Below, one piece after another: positions 42,059 to 51,017 of a stretch of DNA of 64,000 nucleotides. The translations under genes were made by a program, and so were the position numbers. Below the pieces are notes generated by a model that worked only from the letters and a program-made list of their open reading frames with translations, did no database searches and was not told the origin of the DNA. Position 1 is the first letter of the stretch. Each line of letters starts with the position of its first letter. This DNA comes from Pseudomonas sp. B21-023. Its GTDB lineage: Bacteria; Pseudomonadota; Gammaproteobacteria; Pseudomonadales; Pseudomonadaceae. Location: contig NZ_CP087190.1 of NCBI RefSeq assembly GCF_024749165.1, positions 4,065,501 through 4,129,500 of the forward strand, given 5' to 3'.

Positions 42059-42562
42059 GCAGGCCCTATCGCGGGGCAAGCCCGCTCCCACGCGACGGGA
42101 TTACCAGCCATAAGGCCAAGGGCCGCGAGAAAACATGTACACAAAAATGTCACCGTAGGTGCCATTTTTGTGTGCACTTCTCACAGGTAACGCCCCATTA
42201 GGTTACACACTTGAATCAACTAGATCTGACCATTCGATCAACTAACAGACCCGACAAAAAATATAACCTGTTCATTTGGTCAGTTTATATTTCCTTTATT
42301 TCATTGACTTATCTTTCAAATAGATAGATTCAAAATAATGGCAACTTGAAAGCGAGTTGATCGCTGGCATGGAACTGGCTTTTGTGTGTCCGTGTTTTGT
42401 ATACAAACTCAACAAAACATAAATACACAATAACCCGCAGCGCTGCCCCATCGGCGGCCGTTGCGCCCAGAACCCAGTGATGCCAACGCCTGCACCGACG
42501 AGATGGCGAGCCCGTGCGCCAGCGCCCGCTCATCGCAGTCACGCGCATCAGGAGCCGCCGGA
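42059..42562. promoter_or_regulatory. Intergenic 504 bp: REP, long palindrome and candidate operator before the NCS1 transporter
   Basis: A single REP (42068-42092) is followed by a near-perfect palindrome with 19-bp arms and a 3-bp loop (42136-42176; ACACAAAAATG-type arms, inner CACC-GTA-GGTG). AT-rich DNA then contains a spaced inverted repeat CTGACCA (42226-42232) / TGGTCAG (42277-42283). No gene. A GGAG at 42551-42554 serves the transporter start. Confidence 0.55.
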
Positions 42563-44098
42563 ATGAGTAGCAGCCTCCCCCTTGCCCCTGAACTTTCCGT
42601 TGCCAGCACCCATCCCTCGACCACCAGCCTCGAAGGCCACCCCGCCGACCTTGAACTGAGCCCACGCCTGCACAACCGCGACCTCGCCCCGACCAAACTC
42701 GAAGGCCGCCGCTGGGGCGGCTACAGCATCTTCGCGCTGTGGACCAACGATGTGCACAACATCGCCAACTACTCGTTCGCCATGGGGCTGTTCGCCCTCG
42801 GCCTGGGCGGCTGGCAGATCCTGCTGTCGCTGGCGATCGGCGCGGCGCTGGTGTACTTCTTCATGAACCTGTCCGGCTACATGGGGCAGAAGACCGGTGT
42901 GCCGTTCCCGGTAATCAGCCGTATCGCCTTCGGCATCCACGGCGCGCAGATCCCGGCGCTGATCCGCGCGGTGATCGCCATCGCCTGGTTCGGCATCCAG
43001 ACCTACCTCGCCTCGGTGGTACTGCGCGTGCTGCTGACCGCGGTGTGGCCGCAGGTGGCGGCCTTCGATCACGACAGCATTCTCGGCCTGTCGAGCCTGG
43101 GCTGGGTGTGCTTCGTGGCGATCTGGCTGGTGCAGCTGGTGATCCTCGCCTACGGCATGGAAATGGTGCGCCGCTACGAGGCGTTCGCCGGGCCGGTAAT
43201 CCTGCTCACCGTGGCCAGCCTCGCCGTGTTCATGTACTTCAAGGCCGATGCGCGCATCGCCTGGTCGGTGGCCGAGCCGCTGAGCGGCTACGAGATGTGG
43301 CGCAACATCTTCGCCGGCGGCGCGTTGTGGCTGGCGATCTACGGCACCCTGGTGCTCAACTTCTGCGACTTCGCCCGCAGCTCGCCATGCCGCAAGACCA
43401 TCCGTGTCGGCAACTTCTGGGGCCTGCCGGTGAACATCCTGGTGTTCGCGGCGATCACCGTGGTGCTGTGCGGCGCGCAGTTCCAGATCAACGGCCAGAT
43501 CATCGACAGCCCGACGCAGATCGTCGCCAGCATCCCCAACACCGCGTTCCTGGTGCTCGGTTGCCTGGCCTTCCTGATCGTCACCGTGGCGGTGAACATC
43601 ATGGCCAACTTCGTCGCCCCGGCCTTCGTGCTCAGCAACCTGGCGCCGCGGCATCTGAACTTCCGCCGCGCCGGGCTGATCAGCGCCACCCTGGCGGTGC
43701 TGATCCTGCCGTGGAACCTGTACAACAGCCCGCTGGTGATCGTGTACTTCCTCTCCGGCCTCGGCGCCCTGCTCGGCCCGCTGTACGGAGTGATCATGGC
43801 CGACTACTGGCTGCTGCGCAGGGGCCGCATCAATGTGCCCGAGCTGTACAGCGAGAACCCCACCGGCGCCTATCACTACACCAAGGGCATCAACCTGCGC
43901 GCCGTGGCGGCATTCCTCCCCGCCGCGCTGCTGGCCATCGTCCTGGCCCTGGTGCCCAACTTCCAAAGCGTCGCGCCGTTCTCGTGGCTGATCGGTGCCG
44001 GCATCGCCGCCGCCGTGTACCTGCTGATCGCGCCGCGCCATGTCCAGTACCACGACGTCAGCGGTGAATGCATCGCCGTCGACCACAGCAGCCACTGA
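42563..44098 (+). CDS. NCS1-family nucleobase/hydantoin/allantoin transporter
   Basis: A 511-residue twelve-helix cation symporter of the NCS1 family (Mhp1, PucI, FurE relatives). The cytoplasmic N-terminus ends in LHNRDLAPTKLEGRRWGGYSIFALW, the characteristic NCS1 opening. The substrate-site helix has WFGIQTY (helix 3) and NFCDFARSSP (helix 6), and GVIMADYWLLRRG lies near the end. The following racemase gene suggests a hydantoin, allantoin or related ureide as substrate. The ATG at 42563 has GGAG at 8-bp spacing. Confidence 0.9.
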   Translation: MSSSLPLAPELSVASTHPSTTSLEGHPADLELSPRLHNRDLAPTKLEGRRWGGYSIFALWTNDVHNIANYSFAMGLFALGLGGWQILLSLAIGAALVYFFMNLSGYMGQKTGVPFPVISRIAFGIHGAQIPALIRAVIAIAWFGIQTYLASVVLRVLLTAVWPQVAAFDHDSILGLSSLGWVCFVAIWLVQLVILAYGMEMVRRYEAFAGPVILLTVASLAVFMYFKADARIAWSVAEPLSGYEMWRNIFAGGALWLAIYGTLVLNFCDFARSSPCRKTIRVGNFWGLPVNILVFAAITVVLCGAQFQINGQIIDSPTQIVASIPNTAFLVLGCLAFLIVTVAVNIMANFVAPAFVLSNLAPRHLNFRRAGLISATLAVLILPWNLYNSPLVIVYFLSGLGALLGPLYGVIMADYWLLRRGRINVPELYSENPTGAYHYTKGINLRAVAAFLPAALLAIVLALVPNFQSVAPFSWLIGAGIAAAVYLLIAPRHVQYHDVSGECIAVDHSSH

Positions 44099-44115
44099 AT
44101 TCAGGGAGATCCGTC

Positions 44116-44844
44116 ATGCGTATTCTGATCGCCAACGTCAACACCACCGCCGCCATCACCGAAGCAATTGCCGAACAGGCGCGCAGCGTGGCCGCGCCCG
44201 GCACCGAGATCGTCGGCCTGACCCCGTGGTTCGGCGCCGAGTCGGTGGAGGGCAATTTCGAAAGCTACCTGGCCGCCATCGCGGTGATGGACCGGGTGCT
44301 GGCCTACGACCAGCCGTTTGACGCCGTGATCCAGGCCGGCTACGGCGAGCATGGCCGCGAAGGCCTGCAGGAACTGCTGGAGGTGCCGGTGGTGGACATC
44401 ACCGATGCCGCCGCCAGCACCGCCATGTACCTGGGCCACGCCTACTCGGTAGTGACCACGCTGGACCGCACCGTGCCGTTGATCGAGGACCGCCTGAAAC
44501 TGTCCGGGCTATACGAGCGCTGCGCCTCGGTGCGCGCCAGCGGCCTGGCGGTGCTGGAGCTGGAAGCCGATCCACGGCGTGCGGTGGAAGCCATCGTCGA
44601 GCAGGCCGAGCGCGCCGTGCGCGAGGACAAGGCCGAAGTGATCTGCCTGGGTTGCGGCGGCATGGCTGGGCTCGACGAGCAGATTCGCCAGCGCACCGGG
44701 GTGCCGGTGGTGGACGGCGTGAGCGCGGCGGTGACCATCGCTGAATCGCTGGTGCGGATGGGGCTGAGCACCTCCAAGGTGCGTACCTATGCCACGCCGA
44801 GGGCGAAGAAGGTGGTGGGCTGGCCGATGCGCTTCGGGCGCTGA
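44116..44844 (+). CDS. Asp/Glu/hydantoin racemase-family protein
   Basis: A 242-residue protein of the Asp/Glu/hydantoin racemase superfamily, closest in feel to hydantoin (HyuE) and allantoin racemases: MRILIANVNTT at the N-terminus and CLGCGGMAGL with the second catalytic cysteine (Cys180). At the first catalytic-cysteine position (IACF-DPG in most members) this protein reads IQAGYGEHG, with Gly75, so the usual two-base mechanism seems impaired or changed. It starts 17 bp after the transporter stop with a GGGAG site, so they form one operon. Confidence 0.82.
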   Translation: MRILIANVNTTAAITEAIAEQARSVAAPGTEIVGLTPWFGAESVEGNFESYLAAIAVMDRVLAYDQPFDAVIQAGYGEHGREGLQELLEVPVVDITDAAASTAMYLGHAYSVVTTLDRTVPLIEDRLKLSGLYERCASVRASGLAVLELEADPRRAVEAIVEQAERAVREDKAEVICLGCGGMAGLDEQIRQRTGVPVVDGVSAAVTIAESLVRMGLSTSKVRTYATPRAKKVVGWPMRFGR

Positions 44845-44865
44845 GAGACTCGGCGCCTGCTTAGG

Positions 44866-44936
44866 CCCTATCGCCGGCAAGCCGGCTCCCACAGGACACT
44901 GCAGCCCTTGTGGGAGCCGGCTTGCCGGCGATAGGG
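44866..44936. repeat. Perfect REP doublet between convergent genes
   Basis: Two perfect 28-bp arms (44866-44893 and 44909-44936) around a 15-bp loop, in the gap between the racemase gene and the convergent flavoprotein gene. It would form a very stable hairpin in either transcript. Confidence 0.9.
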
Positions 44937-44945
44937 TCAGTTTCG

Positions 44946-46136
44946 TCAGCGCAACAGCCGTGCCAGCCGCTCGCCACTGCCACACGCCAAGGTAAACCCC
45001 AACGCGCCATGCCCCAAGTTCAGCCACAGGTTGCGATACCGCGTGGCCTCGATGATCGGCACCCCGGTCGGCGTCGCCGGCCGCATCCCAGCCCACTCCA
45101 CCGCCTGTCCGTAATCAGCGGCCTGCGGCAGGGTCTCGCGGGCCAACCGGCGCATGCTCGCGAGCCTGCCGGCATCCACCGCCTCGTCATAACCGACGAT
45201 GTCCACCATCGCCGCCACCCGCAGTTGATCCTCCAACCGGGCATAGACAATCTTGCGTTCGTAGTCGGTGATGCTCACCTCGGGCGCCCGGTGCGTGGCA
45301 ACGACCGGCGCGGTCAGGCTGTAGCCCTTCAATGGGTAGACCGGCAGGTGCAAGCCTGGCAAGGCCAGGCCGACGCTACGGTGCCCGGCGCTGAGCACCA
45401 GGCGCTGCACCTCCAGCCTTTCACCGCCCAGCTCCAGCGCGACCACACGCTCGTCGCGCGCTATCAGCCGGGTCACCGGCCGCCCCAGCAGCAACCGGCA
45501 TTGCCCTGACGCCTGCAGGCGTTCGGCCAGGCGCAGGCAGAAGCGGTGGCAGTCGGCGACCTCCTCGTGCGCAGTGAACACGCCGCCCACGAAAGGAGCT
45601 TCGGCAAGCGCCGGGTCGAGCCCGCGTAGCTCGGCGGCATTCAGGACCCGTTGCGTGTCGGGATCCAGCAAGTGTTGGCGGCCGTGCTCGAATGCACGCT
45701 GTGTTCGAAACGCGACCAGCTTGCCATTGCGGCGCCAGGCGAAGCCATCGAGGCCGTCCTCTTCACGCCAGCGGGCGAGAACGGCCTGGCTTTGCAAGGC
45801 CAGATCCAGCAACTGGGCGGCATTGCGGCGATTGACCCGGGTACGGCAGGCCATGACGAAGGCCGCCAGCCAACGCCACTGCGCGATGTCCAAACGTAGC
45901 CGCAGACGTAGCGGCGAATCGCCGCGCAACAGCCAGCCCAGCGCTTGCCATGGCACCCCGGCATCGGCCAGCGGCGCCACGTAGCGATATGACAACTGCC
46001 CACCATTGGCGAAGCTGGTCGCGCTGGCCAAGCTATCGCGAGCTTCGACCAGGTCGACCTGCCAGCCTTCGCGCACCAGTGCATAGGCCGTGGTCAGCCC
46101 GACCACGCCGCCTCCGATCACCGTCACCCGCTCCAT
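44946..46136 (-). CDS. D-amino-acid dehydrogenase-like FAD oxidoreductase (DadA type)
   Basis: A 396-residue DAO-superfamily flavoprotein. It has an N-terminal FAD fold VTVIGGGVVGLTTAYALVREG, the DadA-like SFANGGQLSYRYVAPLA loop, and C-terminal WAGMRPATPTGVPIIEATRY with NLGHGALGFTLACGSG. Members oxidise D-amino acids to keto acids at the membrane quinone pool. The ATG at 46136 has AGGGA upstream; a GTG two codons earlier is possible. It converges with the ureide racemase operon. It is not the dad operon copy, since no dadX or Lrp gene is adjacent. Confidence 0.85.
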   Translation of the reverse strand: MERVTVIGGGVVGLTTAYALVREGWQVDLVEARDSLASATSFANGGQLSYRYVAPLADAGVPWQALGWLLRGDSPLRLRLRLDIAQWRWLAAFVMACRTRVNRRNAAQLLDLALQSQAVLARWREEDGLDGFAWRRNGKLVAFRTQRAFEHGRQHLLDPDTQRVLNAAELRGLDPALAEAPFVGGVFTAHEEVADCHRFCLRLAERLQASGQCRLLLGRPVTRLIARDERVVALELGGERLEVQRLVLSAGHRSVGLALPGLHLPVYPLKGYSLTAPVVATHRAPEVSITDYERKIVYARLEDQLRVAAMVDIVGYDEAVDAGRLASMRRLARETLPQAADYGQAVEWAGMRPATPTGVPIIEATRYRNLWLNLGHGALGFTLACGSGERLARLLR

Positions 46137-46181
46137 CGGCACATCCCTGCCCGGCCCAGAAAGCCAGACAGTAACAGCAGG

Positions 46182-46844
46182 TCAGGTCGGGCAGCCAGGC
46201 TCGCCGTTATCCAGGCCCTGGCGCACGTTACGGCTGAGCAGGGTCGCCTTGCCATCGCGCCAGGTCAGCGTGAGCACGTACAGGGAGTCGAAATCGTCGC
46301 GATGCCAGTCCTCGGTGAGCACCCGGTCTTCGCCCAGGGCCTTGCCGGCCACGGTGTTGATCAGCTCCGGCAGATACCCCCGTGACCAGGCCGTGTAGAC
46401 CGTCGCATTGCGGTACTTGTCACTGAGCAGTTCATCGGCCAGCGCGGCTGTGTCATTGGCGCCGTAGTCGATGTTGACCGGCAAACCGAGGCGGATGGCG
46501 GCGGGGCTGATGGTCATCAGCGGGCGGATATAACTGTAGCGCTCATCCTGGCTGCCCTCCTCGACACCTCGTGAAGGGTTGGCGGCGAAGACGTAGTCGG
46601 CATCCCCGAAACGCTCGGGCAACAGGGTGGCCAGGTCCAGGGCCCGGTTCAAGCCCTGGCAGTTCAACTGCCCGAGACCCTCGCCGGGTTTCTCGGCGTG
46701 ACGCAGGAACACCAGGGTCTGGGTCCCGTCGACCGGTTGCGCCCGGCTTTCGACCACATCCAGGGCCAGCGGCACGGCGGCGGCGACGAGCGTCAGGCTC
46801 AACAGCAGGTGGCGGCGACGGCGAAGGAAGGCTGGCAGCTTCAT
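46182..46844 (-). CDS. Histidine phosphatase (phosphoglycerate mutase-like) family protein, exported
   Basis: 220 residues beginning with a basic N-terminus and a hydrophobic segment (HLLLSLTLVAAAVPLALDVV), a signal peptide or anchor. The catalytic motif LVFLRHAEKPG follows (residues about 44-54, with the phosphorylated His). The rest is a shortened branch-2-like core (LNCQGLNRALDLATLLPERFG). It is probably periplasmic. Substrate unknown. It lies 45 bp upstream of the flavoprotein gene on the same strand. Confidence 0.8.
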   Translation of the reverse strand: MKLPAFLRRRRHLLLSLTLVAAAVPLALDVVESRAQPVDGTQTLVFLRHAEKPGEGLGQLNCQGLNRALDLATLLPERFGDADYVFAANPSRGVEEGSQDERYSYIRPLMTISPAAIRLGLPVNIDYGANDTAALADELLSDKYRNATVYTAWSRGYLPELINTVAGKALGEDRVLTEDWHRDDFDSLYVLTLTWRDGKATLLSRNVRQGLDNGEPGCPT

Positions 46845-47033
46845 ACAGGGCGGGCTCTATGTGGCACTGGATATCGGGTTGCCCCGCCACATGTCCCTGT
46901 CGTGATTGCCATCCTTGGCAGCGAGTGAGGCTCAGAGTGCCTGCGGCCCGTTTGGTTCCTCCATGACTGCACATACCTTCCTTGGACAATCAGCACCTTA
47001 GCGCATCGGTGTTGCTGAAGTATTACAGGCGGT

Positions 47034-47372
47034 TCAGTCGTCGCGGGTCAGCACTTCCAGCAATTCGATCTCGAACGTAAGGTCCGAATTCGGCGGAATC
47101 GCACCGACCGAGCGTTCACCATAGCCCAGGTGCGCCGGTACCTGCAGCTTGCGCTTGCCACCCACGCGCATGCCCATCAGGCCCTGGTCCCAGCCCTTGA
47201 TCACCCGGCCGGTACCGATGACGCACTGAAACGGCTTGCCGCGTGCCCAGGAAGAATCGAATTCACGGCCGTCAGCCAGGGTGCCACGGTACTGGGTGGT
47301 GATCAGCGCACCCTTGACCACGGCCTTGCCGTCGCCTTCCTGTAGATCGATGACGTGCAGCTCACTGCTCAT
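47034..47372 (-). CDS. FKBP-type peptidyl-prolyl cis-trans isomerase
   Basis: A 112-residue single-domain FKBP that accelerates prolyl isomerisation. Signature pieces are YRGTLADGREFDSSWARGKP, VIKGWDQGLMGMRVGGKRKL and HLGYGERSVGAIPPNSDLTFEIELL. There is no signal peptide from the ATG at 47372, so it is cytoplasmic. Confidence 0.92.
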   Translation of the reverse strand: MSSELHVIDLQEGDGKAVVKGALITTQYRGTLADGREFDSSWARGKPFQCVIGTGRVIKGWDQGLMGMRVGGKRKLQVPAHLGYGERSVGAIPPNSDLTFEIELLEVLTRDD

Positions 47373-47446
47373 GGCAGGTTCCTCGAAGCGGTTTTTCGTG
47401 GCCGCCGTTTTCTCAGGAATGCGCAGGTTTGGCAAGGCGGGCGGTG

Positions 47447-47860
47447 TCAGGTGGGGGCGAACTGGTCAAAGACCTGTTGACCGGTGAGGTGCCGGGTCTC
47501 GTTCTTGAAGCAATACCAGGCGGGCTGTTCGTCGACGAATATCTGCTCGGTGAAGCTCCAGTCTTGCTCGCCATCCAGCAGGCCGACCGGTACGACGTAC
47601 AGGTCGCTCTCTTTCAGGCGGTAGAACAGATGCGTGCCGCACTGGCCGCAGAAGCCGCGCTGGGCCCAGGGAGAGGAGTCATAGGCGATGGGGGCCGGGC
47701 CTTCGATGGCTGGGGGCTCGGTGCATTGCACTGCCAGCAGCGGGCCGCCGGTCCATTTGCGGCACATGCTGCAATGGCAAGCGCTGACATGGTTATTCTC
47801 GAGCGTGACACTCAGTCGGGTTTTGCCGCACAGGCAACTACCTTGCTTTTCCAGTGACAT
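47447..47860 (-). CDS. GFA-family zinc protein (Gfa-like, CENP-V fold)
   Basis: A 137-residue protein with the GFA zinc-binding cysteines: CLCGK near the N-terminus, CHCSMCRKWTGG, and CGQCGTHLF. The family is named after glutathione-dependent formaldehyde activation, but most members, including this one, have no tested activity. It stands as a single gene. Confidence 0.85.
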   Translation of the reverse strand: MSLEKQGSCLCGKTRLSVTLENNHVSACHCSMCRKWTGGPLLAVQCTEPPAIEGPAPIAYDSSPWAQRGFCGQCGTHLFYRLKESDLYVVPVGLLDGEQDWSFTEQIFVDEQPAWYCFKNETRHLTGQQVFDQFAPT

Positions 47861-47967
47861 GGCCCGGGCTCCTTGCTGTTGTTCTTGGGGACTTGGAGTA
47901 TAGGGTCCGGCCGGTCAAGAGCAAGAACGCGCATCAATGGGGCTGGGCGGCCCCGACAACGCCATCG

Positions 47968-48528
47968 TCAGGCAGCACGCCCAATCGGATAGAACGTACC
48001 CCGGCTCCAAACCCCAAGCCATTGCTCCCCCTCGATCTCGCGTGGCACCGCCAGTTCCACCAGCTGGTAGAACACGTTGCGATGGACCAGCGCCTCGAGA
48101 TTGCCGCGCACCAGCACATAGGGCGAAGGCTCTTGGGTGACCGGATCGAGTTCGACCCGCAGCGGATGGTCCGGCCCGGCCTCGACCTGGTCCTCGACGT
48201 TGCTGGTGAAGCGCAATACCTGCTGCTCGCCACTGCCCTGCACATCGAGCAGCACAGCCACGAACGGCGCGTCATCCACCGTGATACCGACCTTCTCCAC
48301 CGGCGTGACCAGGAAGTAGTCGTCGCCATCGCGGCGAATGATGGTGGAGAACAGCCGCACCATCGGCTTGCGGCCAATCGGCGTGCCCAGGTAGTACCAG
48401 GTGCCGTCACGCGCGATGCGCATGTCGATGTCGCCGCAGAAATCCGGGTTCCACAGGTGCACCGGGGGCAGCCCCTTGTGCGCGGGGATCTGCGCCAGCA
48501 GATCGCTGGCCTTGCCGGAATCGCTCAT
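47968..48528 (-). CDS. DUF1285 domain protein
   Basis: A 186-residue soluble beta-rich protein matching the DUF1285 family by its pattern: LPPVHLWNPDFCGDIDMRIARDGTWYYLGTPI near the N-terminus and YVLVRGNLEALVHRNVFYQLVE near the C-terminus. It is a conserved Pseudomonas protein of unknown role. It lies 11 bp downstream of the DUF4823 lipoprotein gene, which suggests cotranscription. Confidence 0.85.
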   Translation of the reverse strand: MSDSGKASDLLAQIPAHKGLPPVHLWNPDFCGDIDMRIARDGTWYYLGTPIGRKPMVRLFSTIIRRDGDDYFLVTPVEKVGITVDDAPFVAVLLDVQGSGEQQVLRFTSNVEDQVEAGPDHPLRVELDPVTQEPSPYVLVRGNLEALVHRNVFYQLVELAVPREIEGEQWLGVWSRGTFYPIGRAA

Positions 48529-48539
48529 GACGTGCTCGC

Positions 48540-49145
48540 TCAGTTGCTCATGCCCAGGAGGCTACGAGCGTACTCGCGCATTGGCGCGGCAAGCAAATCC
48601 TGTGGCGTGTTGTCGTGGAACGTCAACAAACCGCCGCGGCTCTTGATCCGCGCCGTATCGATCAGATAACGGGTGCTGGTCTCGATCAACATCATCTGTA
48701 CCACGCCACGGTCCCAACCCAAGCGGTCGACGGCCTGCTCGTCATACCATTCGTCACCGTTGCCGATACGGTCGTCGGTACGGGCGAAACGGGTGTACAG
48801 CACGTAATCGGCGCCGACCGAACGGGCCTCGGCGATCGCGTCCTCCAGCCCCAGCGGGCCTTGGGCACGGCGCACCAGCGGGAAGTACTCGACGAAACTC
48901 TTGAAGGCCTCCTCGGCCACTGCGTTCTGCCGTGGCACCGGCCCCTTGCCCGGTGGCACGAAGGCGCCCTGGCCGATGAAGATGAACGAGTCCGGCTGCA
49001 AGCGGATCGACAGGGTACGGGTGGTGTCGCTGTGATCCAGCAGGCCCGCATCACTCATGTGGTAACGGACGCCCTCGCCCATATCGCTGACATTCATGCA
49101 GCCGCCCAACGCCATCAGCGCCAGCAGCAAGACCAGGCTACGCAT
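48540..49145 (-). CDS. DUF4823 lipoprotein
   Basis: 201 residues with a lipoprotein signal: MRSLVLLLALMALGGC, the lipobox LGGC giving Cys16 as the lipidated N-terminus. The rest (ARSVGADYVLYTRFARTDDR, VQMMLIETSTRYLIDTARIKS) fits the DUF4823 family of outer-membrane lipoproteins. The start has a GGAGG site. Function unknown. Confidence 0.85.
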   Translation of the reverse strand: MRSLVLLLALMALGGCMNVSDMGEGVRYHMSDAGLLDHSDTTRTLSIRLQPDSFIFIGQGAFVPPGKGPVPRQNAVAEEAFKSFVEYFPLVRRAQGPLGLEDAIAEARSVGADYVLYTRFARTDDRIGNGDEWYDEQAVDRLGWDRGVVQMMLIETSTRYLIDTARIKSRGGLLTFHDNTPQDLLAAPMREYARSLLGMSN

Positions 49146-49211
49146 CTTTCCTCCAGAAACCGGTGACGAAAAACCGGCGAATAGCCGCAGGATGCAGCTT
49201 TTGCGCCAGAG

Positions 49212-50180
49212 TCAGCCGCCGATCACCTTCATCACCATCACATCGCCGGAAAATGCCACATCCTGCTTGTCCGCCAGGGCCTTCACCAGTAGCCGCTGCA
49301 ATGCCGGAAGCGCTTGATGACGGGGCTTGTCGAGCAGGTCCCCGAGAAAATGACGGTTACTCGACGACAGGCAACCATGCAGCCAGCCGGTGGACGACAG
49401 GCGCAGGCGCGAACAACTGCGGCAGAATGGCACGCTCTCGTTGGCGATCACCCCGAAATGACCTTTGCCGGGAATGCGATAGCGCAAGGCCGTGGCATCC
49501 AACGGGCGTGGCGCCTGTTCATAGGCATGGGACTGCCCGATCAGCGCCAGCAGTTGCTCCAGGCCTACGAACTGCTGCAGGAAGGCGTTGCCATCACGCG
49601 CCAGGTGGCCCATGCGCATCAGCTCGATGAAACGCAGCTCGTAGCCGCGCTCAAGGCAATAGTCGAGCAGCGGCAGCACCTGGTCGAGGTTCTGCCCGCG
49701 CATGGGCACCATGTTGACCTTGATCGCCATCCCCGCGTCACTGGCCTGGGCCATGCCCGTCAGCACGCTGGCCAGGTCGCCGCCCCGGGCGATGCGGCGA
49801 AAGGCCGTGGCATCGAGGGTGTCGAGCGAGACGTTGAGTCGGCGGATACCTGCTTCGCGCAGCAGCGGGAGCTTGCGGGCGAGCAACTGGCCGTTGGTGG
49901 TCAGGCTGATGTCCTCGAGGCCCAGCCCGGCCACCGCGCCGAGGAAGGCCTCCAGACGTGGGCTCACCAGCGGCTCGCCACCGGTGATGCGCAGCCGCTC
50001 CACCCCGGCCGCCTCGACCAGGTACGCCACGCCCCGGGCCAGGGCATCCGCCGTGAGCTCGTCCTGCGCCGCCACCAGGCGCTTGCCGTCAGGCACGCAG
50101 TAGGTGCAGGCATAGTTGCAGGCAGCAGTCAGGCTGACGCGCAGGTTGCGAAAGCGCCTGCCTTGACGATCGACGATCAT
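49212..50180 (-). CDS. moaA: GTP 3',8-cyclase MoaA (molybdenum cofactor biosynthesis)
   Basis: A radical-SAM enzyme that starts molybdopterin synthesis by converting GTP to 3',8-cyclo-GTP. It has 322 residues: the N-terminal cluster motif CNYACTYC, the SAM motif ITGGEPLVSP, a C-terminal second Fe-S cluster (CRSCSRLRLSSTGWLHGC) and the conserved terminal Gly-Gly (MKVIGG). The ATG at 50180 is chosen because GGAG lies 6 bp before it; the 15-bp longer start lacks a site. No other moa genes are adjacent, and Pseudomonas often carries two moaA copies. Confidence 0.92.
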   Translation of the reverse strand: MIVDRQGRRFRNLRVSLTAACNYACTYCVPDGKRLVAAQDELTADALARGVAYLVEAAGVERLRITGGEPLVSPRLEAFLGAVAGLGLEDISLTTNGQLLARKLPLLREAGIRRLNVSLDTLDATAFRRIARGGDLASVLTGMAQASDAGMAIKVNMVPMRGQNLDQVLPLLDYCLERGYELRFIELMRMGHLARDGNAFLQQFVGLEQLLALIGQSHAYEQAPRPLDATALRYRIPGKGHFGVIANESVPFCRSCSRLRLSSTGWLHGCLSSSNRHFLGDLLDKPRHQALPALQRLLVKALADKQDVAFSGDVMVMKVIGG

Positions 50181-50248
50181 GGATGACTCCGGCATGGATG
50201 AATCGGGCCGGCAAAACCTGACTCAAAAATCAGGTTTTTGCAAGCCTT

Positions 50249-50293
50249 CCTGTCGAAGCCTTGAAGCGAGGATGCCTGGCGAAGGTCGACAGG
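50249..50293. terminator. Hairpin downstream of the TetR gene (minus strand), low confidence
   Basis: Perfect inverted 8-mers CCTGTCGA (50249-50256) and TCGACAGG (50286-50293), overlapped by GATGCCT/AGGCATC, form alternative stems just after the TetR stop. The T-rich stretch on the minus strand is 10-20 bp further on, so the terminator role is weakly supported. Confidence 0.3.
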
Positions 50294-50308
50294 CATCTTG
50301 CGAGGGCT

Positions 50309-50944
50309 TTAGTTCGCGCCTTCCGGATCGCGCTTGCGCTTGTTGCCCATGCGCACGCCGATGTCCATGAGGAACTGGAAGAAGCCTTCCTGGTCCTCGA
50401 GCACATTGCTCCAGAACGGCGAGTGATACAGCGCCACGGCGCCATGGACCAAGGCCCAGGCCGCGCAATAATGGAAGTAAGGCGGTACGTCCTCGAGCTT
50501 GCCCTCGCTGATGCGCCCCTTGATCAATTGCGTGAGGCGGTCGAAGTTGGAGGCACGGATGCTGTGCAACTGCTCGACCATTTCCGGCACCTGGTTGCCC
50601 TTGACCACCTTTTCTTCCAGGCGGTCGAACAGCCGGTAACGCTGCGGGTCACGCATGCGGAACTCGAAGTAGGCGCGCGACAGGGCTTCCTTGTCGCGGT
50701 CGACGTCAGCCGAGTGCAGCAGCGCGTTCAGGTCGCGCTCGTAGTCGAGCATCAGGCGCAGGTAGATCTCCGCCTTGGACTTGAAGTGCTTGTAGATCGT
50801 GCCTTTGCCGATACCCACGGCGTCGGCGATCATCTCGACGGTGACACTGTCTTCACCTTGTTCGAGAAACAGCTTGAGCGCCGTGTCGAGGATCTCTTGT
50901 TCGCGACGGCGAAACTCACGGACCTTGCGAGGTTCTTTCTGCAT
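50309..50944 (-). CDS. TetR/AcrR-family transcriptional regulator (PA2957-like)
   Basis: A 211-residue repressor-type protein: HTH at residues about 15-60 (LKLFLEQGEDSVTVEMIADAVGIGKGTIYKHFKSKAEI) and a helical ligand domain ending in a basic tail (GNKRKRDPEGAN). It occupies the place of PA2957 next to the tatD-holB block. It diverges from the aminotransferase gene across 73 bp. Confidence 0.9.
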   Translation of the reverse strand: MQKEPRKVREFRRREQEILDTALKLFLEQGEDSVTVEMIADAVGIGKGTIYKHFKSKAEIYLRLMLDYERDLNALLHSADVDRDKEALSRAYFEFRMRDPQRYRLFDRLEEKVVKGNQVPEMVEQLHSIRASNFDRLTQLIKGRISEGKLEDVPPYFHYCAAWALVHGAVALYHSPFWSNVLEDQEGFFQFLMDIGVRMGNKRKRDPEGAN

Positions 50945-51017
50945 AAGAAGGACTGGGATGACAATCGAAGCGGATTATTATGCCTAACTGGCGGCAAAAT
51001 GCACGGATCTTCCAACC

